Assembly: GCF_024494655.1 (NCBI RefSeq)
Contig: NZ_JANHDL010000002.1
Coordinates: 248,001-312,000, forward strand
DNA length: 64,000 nt
Direction of reading: 5' to 3'
Source: Halorubrum laminariae
Lineage (GTDB): Archaea > Halobacteriota > Halobacteria > Halobacteriales > Haloferacaceae
A program made the translations under genes and the position numbers. Below the pieces are notes generated by a model. It saw only the letters and a program-made list of their open reading frames with translations, ran no database searches and was not told the DNA's origin. This document shows positions 8,469 through 16,688 of this stretch, piece after piece (the stretch's first letter is position 1; each line of letters begins with the position of its first letter).

Positions 8469-8918
8469 ATGACCGATCTCGACATCGACCTCGTCCTCGT
8501 GCCGGTGGACGGCAGCGAGGAGTCACACGAGGCGGTCGACTACGCCATCGCGGTCGCCGCCGAGTACGACGCGAGCGTTCACGCCCTGTACGTGCTCGAC
8601 GAGGACGTGGTCCGCGCGATCGACCACGGCGTCGTCGACGAGGCTGACGTGGCCGACGACACCGAGGCGTTCACCGACTCCGTCTCCCGCCGAGCCGAGG
8701 CCGCGGGCGTGCCCCACAGCAACTCCATCGCGTACGGGTTCTCGATGAGCGTGAAGACTGTCCATCCCGGCAGCGTCGTCCTCGACACCGCAGAGGAGCT
8801 CGACTCAGACTTCATCGTCGTCCCGCGAGAGCCGGTCTCCGGCGACCCCGGCGAGGTGCTCGGGAAGGCGGCCGAGTACGTACTCCTGTACGCGAGCCAG
8901 CCCGTCCTCTCCGTCTGA
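8469..8918 (+). CDS. Universal stress protein UspA family
   Basis: 149 residues. It begins IDLVLVPVDGSEESHEAVDYA and has the family segments YDASVHALYVLD and DSDFIVVPRE. The usual ATP-binding GxxG loop near the C-terminus is replaced by EPVSGDPGEVLG, so it may bind nucleotide weakly or not at all. It overlaps the following DUF63 gene by one base (TGATG), implying co-translation. A pyrimidine-rich TATA-like element lies about 27 bases upstream, inside a GGGCGG/CCGCCC inverted repeat. Confidence 0.88.
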   Translation: MTDLDIDLVLVPVDGSEESHEAVDYAIAVAAEYDASVHALYVLDEDVVRAIDHGVVDEADVADDTEAFTDSVSRRAEAAGVPHSNSIAYGFSMSVKTVHPGSVVLDTAEELDSDFIVVPREPVSGDPGEVLGKAAEYVLLYASQPVLSV

Positions 8919-9730
8919 TGGGCGGATTTCCGTTCGTGCCAGCGGGGACGACGCTCCCGCCGCTGCCGCACCTGATCGCCGTCTCGATCGCGGTCGTCGC
9001 GGTCGTCGCAGGGCTCCGTCGACGCCGCCCCGCGGTCACGGATCGGCACGTCCTCGCGTGTACCCCGTGGATAGCGCTCGGCTCAACCGCACACGTGCTG
9101 TACGTCGTCGACGCGCTTCCGACGGTCCTCGCTCCGTTCGCCGGATCGCCGACCGTGTACCTCACCGTCGGCTCGCTCGCGGGCGCGACGTGGCTCGCGG
9201 GCGACGCGCTCCGGCCGACCCGCGTTCCGACCGTCCTCGTCGCCGGCGGCGCGTGCCTTCTCGCTCCGGTGGTCGCGCTCGCACTCGCGACCGGGATCTC
9301 GCCCGACGGCGCGTTCTGGTCTGTCGCGTCGCTGGTGCTGACCCTCCCGATCGCGGCCGCCGCGTGGGTCGGCCTCACCCGACTCCGACCCGAAGCGGCG
9401 GTCACCGGCGGCGTCGGCGCGCTCGCGGTGTTCGGCCACGCCCTCGACGGCGTCTCGACGGCGATCGGCACGACGCAACTCGGCTTCGGCGAGCGGACAC
9501 CGGTTTCACGGATCCTCCTCGAACTCGGGGGGGTCCCGCCGGTTCCCGTCCTCGGCGAGGGGTGGCTGTTCCTGCTCGTCAAACTCGTCGTCGCGAGCGC
9601 CGTGACGTGGCTGTTCGCGGCATACATCCGGGAAACACCGGCGGAGGGCTATCTGCTGTTGGGATTCGTCGCGTCCGTCGGACTCGGTCCCGCGGCGCAC
9701 AATCTATTGTTGTTCGCAATAGCTGGTTGA
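8918..9730 (+). CDS. DUF63 family membrane protein
   Basis: 270 residues, about eight predicted transmembrane helices. The segments FGHALDGVSTAIGT and the helix ending VSRILLELG are those of the archaeal DUF63 family, whose function is unknown. It overlaps the UspA gene by one base, so the two are probably one transcriptional unit. It ends just before an AT-rich insert carrying a converging gene. Confidence 0.85.
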   Translation: MGGFPFVPAGTTLPPLPHLIAVSIAVVAVVAGLRRRRPAVTDRHVLACTPWIALGSTAHVLYVVDALPTVLAPFAGSPTVYLTVGSLAGATWLAGDALRPTRVPTVLVAGGACLLAPVVALALATGISPDGAFWSVASLVLTLPIAAAAWVGLTRLRPEAAVTGGVGALAVFGHALDGVSTAIGTTQLGFGERTPVSRILLELGGVPPVPVLGEGWLFLLVKLVVASAVTWLFAAYIRETPAEGYLLLGFVASVGLGPAAHNLLLFAIAG

Positions 9731-9762
9731 CGTTGTGTAGATAACGATCGTAGAGCAACATT

Positions 9763-10449
9763 CTACAACATATTGAGTAGAATAATCGCGACAACCGCAA
9801 TGAGGAATCCAACAATAAGAACAGCTTGGGCAAAAGCTGTTACTGCCTCTCCAGAATCCATAGGCCCGTCTCCTGTGAGAGATTGGTAGCCTTTCATACC
9901 GTCTTCAATCACATTCGCTATTTCAGCTAATTCAGCGCCTTGCTGACCCCCTCCGCCGGAATAGTCATAGTTTTCAGCAGTGTCACCTTCCCCGTAGTTT
10001 GATTTGTTTTTATGGATGAATCTTACCGGAGCGCTACTAGGATCCATTCCAATTCCCGTTTGATTCTCATAATCGTTCTTCAACTTCCGCCATCCGTCCA
10101 TGTCGTCAATGCCACAAGCAACAGGAATGACATGGGTGTACTCTTTCTGGTACTCCTCAATTTGACCCCGTAGTTTCTTTGTCTGGCTATTGGTGAGGTT
10201 TCGTTTCATTTCTATCCCAATATCGCCATTAACCACAACATCGCCGTTCACGTTGCCGTGTTCTCTTTCAACAACAACATCTTGACTAGGACCGAGCATC
10301 ATGTTGCCGCCAGAATTTAATCGCCTATCGAGATACTCCTGCAGTTCATTCTGAAACTTAGATTCGTGATCGTACGCTTCAGACGGCGTCCATTCTTCGA
10401 TGGCAGATGCTACGTTTCTGGCCAACTGTTGGTTCCCATCTATCGACAT
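9763..10449 (-). CDS. Possible tail-anchored nuclease in an AT-rich insert
   Basis: 228 residues; no close family recognised. The N-terminal half could be a PD-(D/E)xK-type nuclease: Glu29 in a helix, then D76-x3-E80-x-K82 in GDIGIEMKRN, followed by a helix with QIEEYQKEY. A Gly- and Tyr-rich linker (about 155-170) leads to a helical stretch and one C-terminal membrane helix (about residues 206-226, QAVLIVGFLIAVVAIILL). Base composition (AT-rich codons) differs sharply from both neighbours, which suggests recent transfer. It converges with DUF63 and follows DUF2150 on the same strand. A membrane-anchored DNA- or RNA-cutting defence protein is a hypothesis only. Confidence 0.7.
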   Translation of the reverse strand: MSIDGNQQLARNVASAIEEWTPSEAYDHESKFQNELQEYLDRRLNSGGNMMLGPSQDVVVEREHGNVNGDVVVNGDIGIEMKRNLTNSQTKKLRGQIEEYQKEYTHVIPVACGIDDMDGWRKLKNDYENQTGIGMDPSSAPVRFIHKNKSNYGEGDTAENYDYSGGGGQQGAELAEIANVIEDGMKGYQSLTGDGPMDSGEAVTAFAQAVLIVGFLIAVVAIILLNML

Positions 10450-10523
10450 TAGTTTTCACTCAGCAGATCGTTCAGGCAGACAAGACTTAATTTTGTGGTG
10501 ACCGAAATGATGTAGCTCAGCTA

Positions 10524-11105
10524 TTATTCGTCTTCTTCGACGACTTCCGGGTCTTCGATCGCCGACTGCAGCGAGTCGAGCCCGTTGACCCACTCGGAGA
10601 CGAGTCCGTATTCGAGGTCCTCGACGAGATCGATGTCGAGCGATTCGCCGTCGACGATCCGGGTGCCGGCCTGCACGACGTAGCCGAGCGCGGCGTCGAT
10701 GTCCTCTTCGGCCTCGGCGTCGGCGGCCGCGCGCACGAACTCGCTCACGTCGCCCTCGACGACGCCGCCGACGACGTACTCCTCGGCCGCGTAGAAGACG
10801 GGGACGAGTGAAGTCTGGACGCCGTCGATCAGCATGACCTTGTCCTCGTCGTCAAAGGAGACCTCGGCGAGGACAATCTCGCGGATGTCGTGGATCTCGG
10901 AGACCGCGCGGTCCTCGTCGATGCGGCCGTCGTCGTACGCCGAGAGCACCTTCACGACGGCGATCGCCGCGTCGTCTTGCAGGTTCAAGAGGAGTCGAGC
11001 CGAGTCCTCGTTTTCGGGGTCGAGATCCTCCTCTTCGAGCCTGTCGAGCCAGTTCTGCCAGCGTTCGTCGGTATAGAACGTTTCAACGGCGTCGTCGTCA
11101 GTCAT
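10524..11105 (-). CDS. DUF2150 family protein
   Basis: 193 residues from ATG at 11105; the frame is open to 11132, but the shorter start MTDDDAVETFYTDERWQNW matches the family's usual N-terminus. Very acidic, alpha-helical and soluble, ending in a run of Glu and Asp. DUF2150 proteins are common in haloarchaea and have no known function. Composition is typical for the chromosome, in contrast with the AT-rich gene downstream. Confidence 0.8.
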   Translation of the reverse strand: MTDDDAVETFYTDERWQNWLDRLEEEDLDPENEDSARLLLNLQDDAAIAVVKVLSAYDDGRIDEDRAVSEIHDIREIVLAEVSFDDEDKVMLIDGVQTSLVPVFYAAEEYVVGGVVEGDVSEFVRAAADAEAEEDIDAALGYVVQAGTRIVDGESLDIDLVEDLEYGLVSEWVNGLDSLQSAIEDPEVVEEDE

Positions 11106-11197
11106 ACGCGGTAGGTCGCCCGGATTACTCAAATGCCTTTCCTATCGATCGTCCCGCGAGACCGGCTCACACCCGCTCGACAGCGGAATTTTGGCTA

Positions 11198-12046
11198 TCA
11201 CTCCAGCGTGGCCTCGGTGTCAATCCCGTACACTGCGGCGGGAGTCTGAACGTGCGCCCGCCGGACCGCCTCGTCGTATCCCTCTTCGAGGAGCCAGCGG
11301 ACGCGCCGCGGAACGGTTTTCGGCCCGAGCACCATCCCGGGACGGTCGGGATCGTCGACGAAGTCCGTCTCCATCAGGAAGGATTCGCCCGACTCCGCGG
11401 CCCGTTCGAGGCGGTCCTTGTCGCTCATCACGCTTGGCGTCGGTCCCGCCAGTTCACCTGCCGCGTAGTGTTTCACGACGCGCGCCGGGTCCAGTCCCGC
11501 CTCTTCAGCCACGGCGGCCAGATCGGTCAAGTCCTCCGTGGCTTCAGTGTGGAGTTGTACGGCGCAGTCGCGTTCGGCCCCCAGCTCAAACGCGCGTCGC
11601 GTCACGGCGTTCGAGGCCTCCCAGATCGCGTCGCTCACGTCGTAGTGCGGTCGTCCGGACTTGAGAGCGAGCGCCTCGCCGTCGGCGACGAACTCGCTCG
11701 CGACCTCCATCCCCCCCTGCATGAGGTCGCGAGCCGCCGCGGGCGTGAACCCCCGCTCGTCGACGAGCCGGTCGATCAATCCGGGATGGACGCCGAGAAC
11801 GGGCCACGCTCGGCCCGGGAGGGCCGCGGTCGCGCGCTCGACCACGTCGATCGTCTCTTCGAAGACGGGACGGAAGTCGGCGGGCTCGTCGGGCTCGACG
11901 CCGAGGAGCCACGACGGCTTGTTCACCACGAGCAGGTGGGTGCCACCGAGGCGAGCGAACTCCTCGACGGCGTCGATACCCTGACCGTGGCGCGGGTCGA
12001 GGTGGAGGTGGTTGTCGAGCACCGGCGTGTCCAGGTCGTCAATCAT
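11198..12046 (-). CDS. TatD-related metal-dependent hydrolase
   Basis: 282 residues from ATG at 12046. The start was chosen because the metal-binding motif HLHLDPRHG (residues 13-21) begins the TIM-barrel; the longer open frame to 12376 is the Arg/Ser-rich mirror of the neighbouring gene. Further metallohydrolase signatures are VLGVHPGLI, QLHTEA and ETDFVDDP, where the last Asp is catalytic. Relatives are annotated TatD-family deoxyribonuclease or amidohydrolase. It ends with VQTPAAVYGI, also conserved in archaeal TatD-like proteins. The nuclease activity of this archaeal branch is not established. Confidence 0.85.
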   Translation of the reverse strand: MIDDLDTPVLDNHLHLDPRHGQGIDAVEEFARLGGTHLLVVNKPSWLLGVEPDEPADFRPVFEETIDVVERATAALPGRAWPVLGVHPGLIDRLVDERGFTPAAARDLMQGGMEVASEFVADGEALALKSGRPHYDVSDAIWEASNAVTRRAFELGAERDCAVQLHTEATEDLTDLAAVAEEAGLDPARVVKHYAAGELAGPTPSVMSDKDRLERAAESGESFLMETDFVDDPDRPGMVLGPKTVPRRVRWLLEEGYDEAVRRAHVQTPAAVYGIDTEATLE

Positions 12047-12134
12047 GTACGGGAGAGGGGCCGGCCGAGGGTTATAGACGACGACTCCACGGAGCCGAAG
12101 CTGGGGATCGGAACGCCGCCGATCTACGGCGTGG

Positions 12135-13064
12135 TCACTCGGTCGACGGCTCGTCGAAGGTGCCCGCGGAGAGGTACCGTTCACCGCTGTCCCAGAAGAC
12201 GGTGACGACGAGCGGTTCCTCGCCCGCGAACGCGCCGGAGTCTCGGAGTTCGGCTGCAACGTCCTTGGCCGCGAGGTTCGAGGCCCCCGACGACTGACCG
12301 ACGAGTATCCCCTCCTCGCGCGCGAGCCGACGGCACTCGGCTTCCGCATCTTCGATGTCGACCGTGTGAATCTCATCGAGGAGGTCAGTATCGAGATTCG
12401 GCGAGACGAAGCCGGGGCCCATGCCCTGGAAGTCGTCGACGCCGGGCTCGCCGCCGGAGAGGACGGCGTTGTCGCTCGGCTCGACCGCGTCGATCCGCAC
12501 CTCGGGGAACGCCTCGCGGAGGCGGCGGCCGATGCCCGAAATCGTGCCGCCGGTGCCGACGCCGGCGACGAGCGCGTCGACGGTGCGGTCGCCGACCTGA
12601 TCCAGTATCTCCGGGCCGGTCGTCTCGTAGTGCGCTCGGGGGTTAGCGGGGTTCTCGAACTGTCGGAGCTGGACCATCCCCTCCTCGCGCTCCAGTTCGT
12701 CGGCCCGGTCTTTCGCCGCGGAGATGTCGCCGTCGACGAGCTCGACGCTTGCGCCGTACGCGCGCATGAGCCGGCGGCGTTCGACCGACTTGCCCTCGGG
12801 GATGACGAGCGTCACGTCGTACCCTTTCACCGCGCCGACCACCGCGAGCCCGATTCCGGTGTTTCCCGACGTGGGCTCGACGAGGCCGTCGCCGGGCTCC
12901 AGCTCGCCCGCTTCCTCGGCCGCCTCCACCATGTAGAGGGCGGGTCGGTCCTTCGCCGAGCCGCCCGGGTTTCGCGATTCGAGCTTCGCGGCGACCGTCG
13001 TCTCAGGCGGGGAGTCCACCCGGACGAGCGGCGACCCGAGCCCGTCGAGAACGTCGTCGTTCAT
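12135..13064 (-). CDS. cysK: Cysteine synthase (O-acetylserine sulfhydrylase)
   Basis: 309 residues, PLP-dependent fold type II. The Schiff-base lysine is K38 in NPGGSAKDRPALY, the substrate loop is EPTSGNTGIG, and the phosphate-binding glycine loop is VAGVGTGGTISG. It makes L-cysteine from an activated serine and sulfide. Whether the donor is O-acetylserine or O-phosphoserine cannot be decided by eye; cysM-type naming is possible. It stands alone, divergent from the thioredoxin gene, with the tandem repeats at 13139-13176 between them. Confidence 0.92.
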   Translation of the reverse strand: MNDDVLDGLGSPLVRVDSPPETTVAAKLESRNPGGSAKDRPALYMVEAAEEAGELEPGDGLVEPTSGNTGIGLAVVGAVKGYDVTLVIPEGKSVERRRLMRAYGASVELVDGDISAAKDRADELEREEGMVQLRQFENPANPRAHYETTGPEILDQVGDRTVDALVAGVGTGGTISGIGRRLREAFPEVRIDAVEPSDNAVLSGGEPGVDDFQGMGPGFVSPNLDTDLLDEIHTVDIEDAEAECRRLAREEGILVGQSSGASNLAAKDVAAELRDSGAFAGEEPLVVTVFWDSGERYLSAGTFDEPSTE

Positions 13065-13138
13065 GCTCCGACAGAAGACGGGCGAGACTCAAATGCCCGG
13101 CGGACTCCGGCAAGGGACGCGGCGGTTGCCGCCGGTGG

Positions 13139-13176
13139 GTTGCCAGCGATGAGTTGCCAGCGATGAGTTGCCAGCG
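13139..13176. repeat. Tandem 14-bp repeat upstream of the thioredoxin promoter
   Basis: The unit GTTGCCAGCGATGA occurs twice perfectly (13139-13152, 13153-13166) and then as its first ten bases (13167-13176). The array ends about 8 bases before a TATA-like GTTTACAA. It is too short and irregular to be a CRISPR. It could be a binding-site array for the divergent cysK/thioredoxin promoters, or a replication-slippage product. Confidence 0.7.
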
Positions 13177-13183
13177 GCGCGTC

Positions 13184-13191
13184 GTTTACAA
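13184..13191 (+). promoter_or_regulatory. TATA-like element of the thioredoxin gene
   Basis: GTTTACAA is centred about 28 bases before the ATG at 13215, the spacing expected for a leaderless haloarchaeal transcript. No ribosome binding site lies between. Confidence 0.5.
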
Positions 13192-13214
13192 GCGACGGCG
13201 ACGTAACGGGAGCT

Positions 13215-13598
13215 ATGACGCTCGAAACGCTCTCGCCCGGCGACGCGGACGGTGACGATATCGACCCGGCGGTGATCGAGGCGCTCGCGGCCGACAACTA
13301 CCGGTTCAAGGTGTGGGGCGGCGACTGGTGCGGCGACTGCCAGCGACAGCTGCCGGCGTTCGCGGCGGCGCTCGCCGCTGCCGGCGTCCCCGACGACCGG
13401 ATCGAGGACTTCCCGGTCACGAAGGGACCTGACGGGAAGGAGGGACCGCAGGTGGAGGCGTACGGTATCGAGTTCATCCCGACGGTCGTCGTCGAAACGG
13501 CCGACGGTGAGGAGATCGCTCGGTTCGTCGAGGAGGCCGAGGGATCGATCGCCGAGGAGCTCGCGCGGCAGCTCGCAGACGTGCCCGTCTCGCGGTGA
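13215..13598 (+). CDS. Thioredoxin-family protein
   Basis: 127 residues. The redox motif is WCGDC (Cys39 and Cys42) and the cis-Pro segment is EFIPTVVV. The CGDC active site with a following QRQLPAF resembles the thioredoxin-like proteins with a WCxDC site rather than classical CGPC thioredoxin, so it may be a specialised thiol oxidoreductase. Acidic, soluble, no signal peptide. It is divergent from cysK, which makes a link to sulfur metabolism plausible but unproven. Confidence 0.85.
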   Translation: MTLETLSPGDADGDDIDPAVIEALAADNYRFKVWGGDWCGDCQRQLPAFAAALAAAGVPDDRIEDFPVTKGPDGKEGPQVEAYGIEFIPTVVVETADGEEIARFVEEAEGSIAEELARQLADVPVSR

Positions 13599-13635
13599 GC
13601 CACCGCGACAGCTCGCGGTAGGGTATCGCGGTCGC

Positions 13636-14622
13636 TTACCGGTCGCCGTCTCGCGTCGGGAGGTCCGGCTCGAAGGCGGCCGCCTCGACGGCCATGTCGA
13701 GGACGCCCTCGACGTTCTCGTCTTCCGTGACGCTCATCGTCGCGTCGACGGACTCGGCTTTGACCGCGTCGTACCGGTCGTGTTTGTTCGCCACGGTGAG
13801 GAACGGGACGGCCTCGCCGAACAGGTCGCGGACCTCCTCGCGCAGTTCGAGCTGCACGTCGAGCGGGTAGCCGCAGTCGCCGGACGGGTCGAGGACGAAG
13901 ACGACCACATCGGCGAGGTGTTCCAAGGCGCTCACGGCCTGCCGCTCGATGTCGTTGCGCTCGTCAGCGGGGCGGTCGAGAAGCCCTGGAGTGTCGACGA
14001 TCTGGTACCGGATGTGGTCTCGCTCGAAGTGGCCGATCTGAACGCCCTTTGTCGTGAACGGGTACTCCGCGATCTCGTTCGACGCGCGGGTGACGCGGTT
14101 GACGAACGACGACTTCCCGACGTTCGGGTAGCCGGCGATCACGATGGCGGGCTCGTCGGGTCGCACGTCCGGGAGCACCTTCAGCTGGTCGCGCGAGTCG
14201 CCGATGTACCGCAGGTCATTTTCGATCTGGTCCATCACGTCAGCCATGCGCGCGAACGCCTGCTTGCGGTGTTTCCGCGCGGTGTCCACGTCTGAGTTGC
14301 GGATCTTCGACGTGTACTCGTCGCGCAGGTCCTCGATCTGTCTGCTCGCCCACATCACTTGCGAGAGCGCTTGCCGGAGGCGGTCCACATCGACGATGGC
14401 GTCAGCCAGTTCGTAGTAGAAGGGATCGACATCGAACCCGAAGTCGGGCCACGAGACGACGACGTTTTCGAGATTGTCCGAGAGCACGTTACCGGCCGTC
14501 CGGAGCATCGACTCTTGCGCCTCGTGGGCGCGCTTGGCGCGGCCGGCGCGTGCGGCCCGCGAGAACGCCTTGTCGACGAGTTCCTCCGAGCGGGGAGTCG
14601 TCGGGAGGCCCTCAAATATCAT
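13636..14622 (-). CDS. NOG1-type GTPase (Obg-related)
   Basis: 328 residues from ATG at 14622, where MIFEGLPTTPRSEELVDKAF matches the family N-terminus. A helical N-terminal domain (1-160) is followed by the G domain: G1 GYPNVGKSS (about 164-172), G3 DTPGLLDRP, G4 ANKHDRYD. NOG1 proteins act in large ribosomal subunit assembly. This archaeal version lacks the long eukaryotic C-terminal tail. A TATA-like GTCTTATACG (minus strand, 14647-14656) lies about 29 bases before the start with no ribosome binding site, so the transcript is probably leaderless. Confidence 0.9.
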   Translation of the reverse strand: MIFEGLPTTPRSEELVDKAFSRAARAGRAKRAHEAQESMLRTAGNVLSDNLENVVVSWPDFGFDVDPFYYELADAIVDVDRLRQALSQVMWASRQIEDLRDEYTSKIRNSDVDTARKHRKQAFARMADVMDQIENDLRYIGDSRDQLKVLPDVRPDEPAIVIAGYPNVGKSSFVNRVTRASNEIAEYPFTTKGVQIGHFERDHIRYQIVDTPGLLDRPADERNDIERQAVSALEHLADVVVFVLDPSGDCGYPLDVQLELREEVRDLFGEAVPFLTVANKHDRYDAVKAESVDATMSVTEDENVEGVLDMAVEAAAFEPDLPTRDGDR

Positions 14623-14646
14623 GTTAGCTCTCTTTACCCACCGACG

Positions 14647-14656
14647 CGTATAAGAC
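14647..14656 (-). promoter_or_regulatory. TATA-like element of the NOG1-type GTPase gene
   Basis: Read on the minus strand as GTCTTATACG, centred about 29 bases upstream of the ATG at 14622. It supports that start over longer upstream options. Confidence 0.5.
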
Positions 14657-14837
14657 CGTCCGTTCGGCCACCGCCGCGACACGGCGGCACACGGTCGAAC
14701 ACGCCGCAAACGCGCTCGTGATCTCGTAGTGGCCTCCGCGTGTGATCGCGTGTGATCGCCGGCTGTGACGACTCACAGCGACGCCCGCACTCCGCCGCCC
14801 ATGATCGATTGTTATACTTTTCACGCATATTTCGAGA

Positions 14838-14845
14838 TATACTTA
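14838..14845 (+). promoter_or_regulatory. TATA-like element of the NhaC-type antiporter gene
   Basis: TATACTTA is centred about 28 bases before the ATG at 14870, in a locally AT-rich stretch (14810-14865). This spacing argues for a leaderless start at 14870 and against the longer frame that begins at 14765. Confidence 0.5.
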
Positions 14846-14869
14846 TGCTTCAAAAGAATATATGTGTCC

Positions 14870-16348
14870 ATGACGAACTCGTTTACGCCCACCACGTACG
14901 ACGACCTCGATCCGGATCGACGACCGAGTCTCGCGGCGGCACTGGTCCCGATCGCCGCAGTCGTGGCCTTCCTCGGCCTCGGATCCGCTGTGCTGGGTCT
15001 CGATCCGCACGCGCCGCTGCTCTGGAGCATCGCGTTCGTCGGCGGGTTCGGGATCTGGCTCGGCTACGACTGGGACGACCTGTTCGACGGCATCGCGAAC
15101 GGGCTCGTGATGGGGCTGCAGGCGCTTTTAATCATCTTCACCATCTACGGACTGATCGCCACGTGGGTCAGCGCCGGCACGATACCCGGACTGATGTACT
15201 ACGGGCTCGAACTTCTCTCGCCGCAGACCTTCCTCCCCGCGGCGGCGGTCGTCGCCGCCGTCGTCGCTTTCGCCATCGGTTCCTCGTGGACGACCGTCGG
15301 CACGCTGGGCGTCGCCTTCGTCGGGATCGGTGCCGGGCTCGGCGTTCCCGCGCCGATGACGGTCGGAGCCGTGCTCTCCGGGGCGTACGCCGGCGACAAA
15401 CAGTCGCCGCTCTCGGACACGACGAACCTCGCCGCCGGCGTGACGAACACCGATCTGTACGCGCACATCCGGCGGATGCGGACCGGGACGGTCGCGGCCT
15501 TCGGGCTCGCGGTGCTCGGTTTTCTCGCGCTCGGCCTCCGCGCCAGCGGCGAGATTCCGGCGGGTCGAATAGTGGAGATACAGGGCGCGCTCGGCGAGAC
15601 GTACGCGATCACGCTGCTCGCGTTCGTCCCGCTCGCCGTCACCTTCGGGCTGGCGCTGCGCGGATACGCCGCGCTGCCGACGCTCGTCGCCGGCGTCTTC
15701 GCCGGCGTACTCGCGACCGTTCTCGTACAGGGGACCGGCTTCGTCGCGGCGTGGGACACGTTCATGTACGGGACCGCTCCGGAGTCCGGGTCGGACCTAG
15801 TGAACGACCTCCTCGCGACGGGCGGACTCACCGGCTCGGCGTGGACGATCACGGTCGTCGTGGCCGCGCTGTCGCTTGGGGGGATTCTGGAGCGGACCGG
15901 CGTGCTGGCGGTGGTCGCCCACGCGTTCACCTCGGCCGTCCGCAGCGCCGGCGTCCTCGTCGCCGGCACCGGCGTCTCGGCGATACTCATCAACGCGCTC
16001 ACCGCCCAGCAGTACATGAGTATCGTTCTCCCGAGCGTCACGCTCCGGAACACTTACGACGAGTTCGGCCTCGACAGCGATCAGCTGTCCCGCGCGGTCG
16101 AGGCTGCCGGGACGCCGACCGGCGCGCTGTTCCCGTGGCACGCCGGCGCGGTCTACATGACCGGCGTCACCGGCGTCCCGACGCTCGAATACGCGCCGTA
16201 CTTCCTGTTCGCGTTCCTCTCGCCGCTCGCGCTGTTCACGATGGCGGCGACCGGCTACACGATCGAATCGACGCCGGCGGCAGCAGCGTCGACCGCGGAG
16301 ACGACCGGATCACCGGACGCGGCCGTCACCGACAGCAACGACGACTGA
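14870..16348 (+). CDS. Na+/H+ antiporter, NhaC family
   Basis: 492 residues, about 11-12 predicted membrane helices. The NhaC signature is clear: GSSWTTVGTLGVAFVGIG, then GAYAGDKQSPLSDTTNLAA with the conserved Asp residues, and near the C-terminus AGTPTGALFPWHAGAVYM. NhaC proteins exchange sodium for protons or, in related forms, malate/lactate across the membrane. The start at 14870 was preferred because it follows a TATA element by the leaderless distance and because upstream residues include Cys- and aromatic-rich sequence unlike an antiporter N-terminus. Confidence 0.9.
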   Translation: MTNSFTPTTYDDLDPDRRPSLAAALVPIAAVVAFLGLGSAVLGLDPHAPLLWSIAFVGGFGIWLGYDWDDLFDGIANGLVMGLQALLIIFTIYGLIATWVSAGTIPGLMYYGLELLSPQTFLPAAAVVAAVVAFAIGSSWTTVGTLGVAFVGIGAGLGVPAPMTVGAVLSGAYAGDKQSPLSDTTNLAAGVTNTDLYAHIRRMRTGTVAAFGLAVLGFLALGLRASGEIPAGRIVEIQGALGETYAITLLAFVPLAVTFGLALRGYAALPTLVAGVFAGVLATVLVQGTGFVAAWDTFMYGTAPESGSDLVNDLLATGGLTGSAWTITVVVAALSLGGILERTGVLAVVAHAFTSAVRSAGVLVAGTGVSAILINALTAQQYMSIVLPSVTLRNTYDEFGLDSDQLSRAVEAAGTPTGALFPWHAGAVYMTGVTGVPTLEYAPYFLFAFLSPLALFTMAATGYTIESTPAAAASTAETTGSPDAAVTDSNDD

Positions 16349-16423
16349 CCGGATCCGTCCTCTCGCACTCCGTTTCGTACTGCGACCCGATCAACTATAC
16401 TTCTCCGCTGACGCGTTCCGATC

Positions 16424-16611
16424 ATGTCCGACGGCTGGCTGTACGTGTGGGGCTCGGGTCGGTCGCATTCGGCGGTGCCTTGCTCGTCCTCCCGCTGTAC
16501 GTCGTCGACCTCGGCGGCGGCCCGTTCGTGCTCGGCGTGCTCGCGGCGGTCGCCGCCGTCGCGTTCGCGGTCGGTCGACGCGTCGACGGTTCCCTGCGAG
16601 CGATGGGGTGA
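16424..16611 (+). pseudogene. Small two-helix membrane protein with a possible frameshift near its start
   Basis: The frame ending at 16611 encodes about 54 residues from GTG at 16447: a hydrophobic protein with two helices (VAFGGALLVLPLYVVD and FVLGVLAAVAAVAFAVG). A better-placed ATG at 16424, about 28 bases after a TATA-like AACTATACTT, is in a different frame that gives Ser/Cys/Arg-rich nonsense. Adding one base after position 16432 would make a protein opening MSDRLAVRVG and running on into the hydrophobic frame. Either the gene starts at GTG 16447 or it carries a one-base deletion. No function is known. Confidence 0.45.
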
Positions 16612-16688
16612 CTCTCCGCCGGGCGGGGACGACGAGCCGATCGCTCCCGTCCGACACGTTTACGCGCCCGCCGATCCCTCCCTCGCAC

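Noticed and set aside
1..10523. A defence island spanning the glycosylase, RecB-like nuclease, Dam methylase and tail-anchored nuclease
   Set aside because: These genes are scattered among ordinary metabolic and transport genes with chromosomal composition; only the two ends (1-3.2 kb and 9.74-10.5 kb) look accessory, and they are separate.
13139..13176. CRISPR array
   Set aside because: The 14-base units abut without spacers and number fewer than three.
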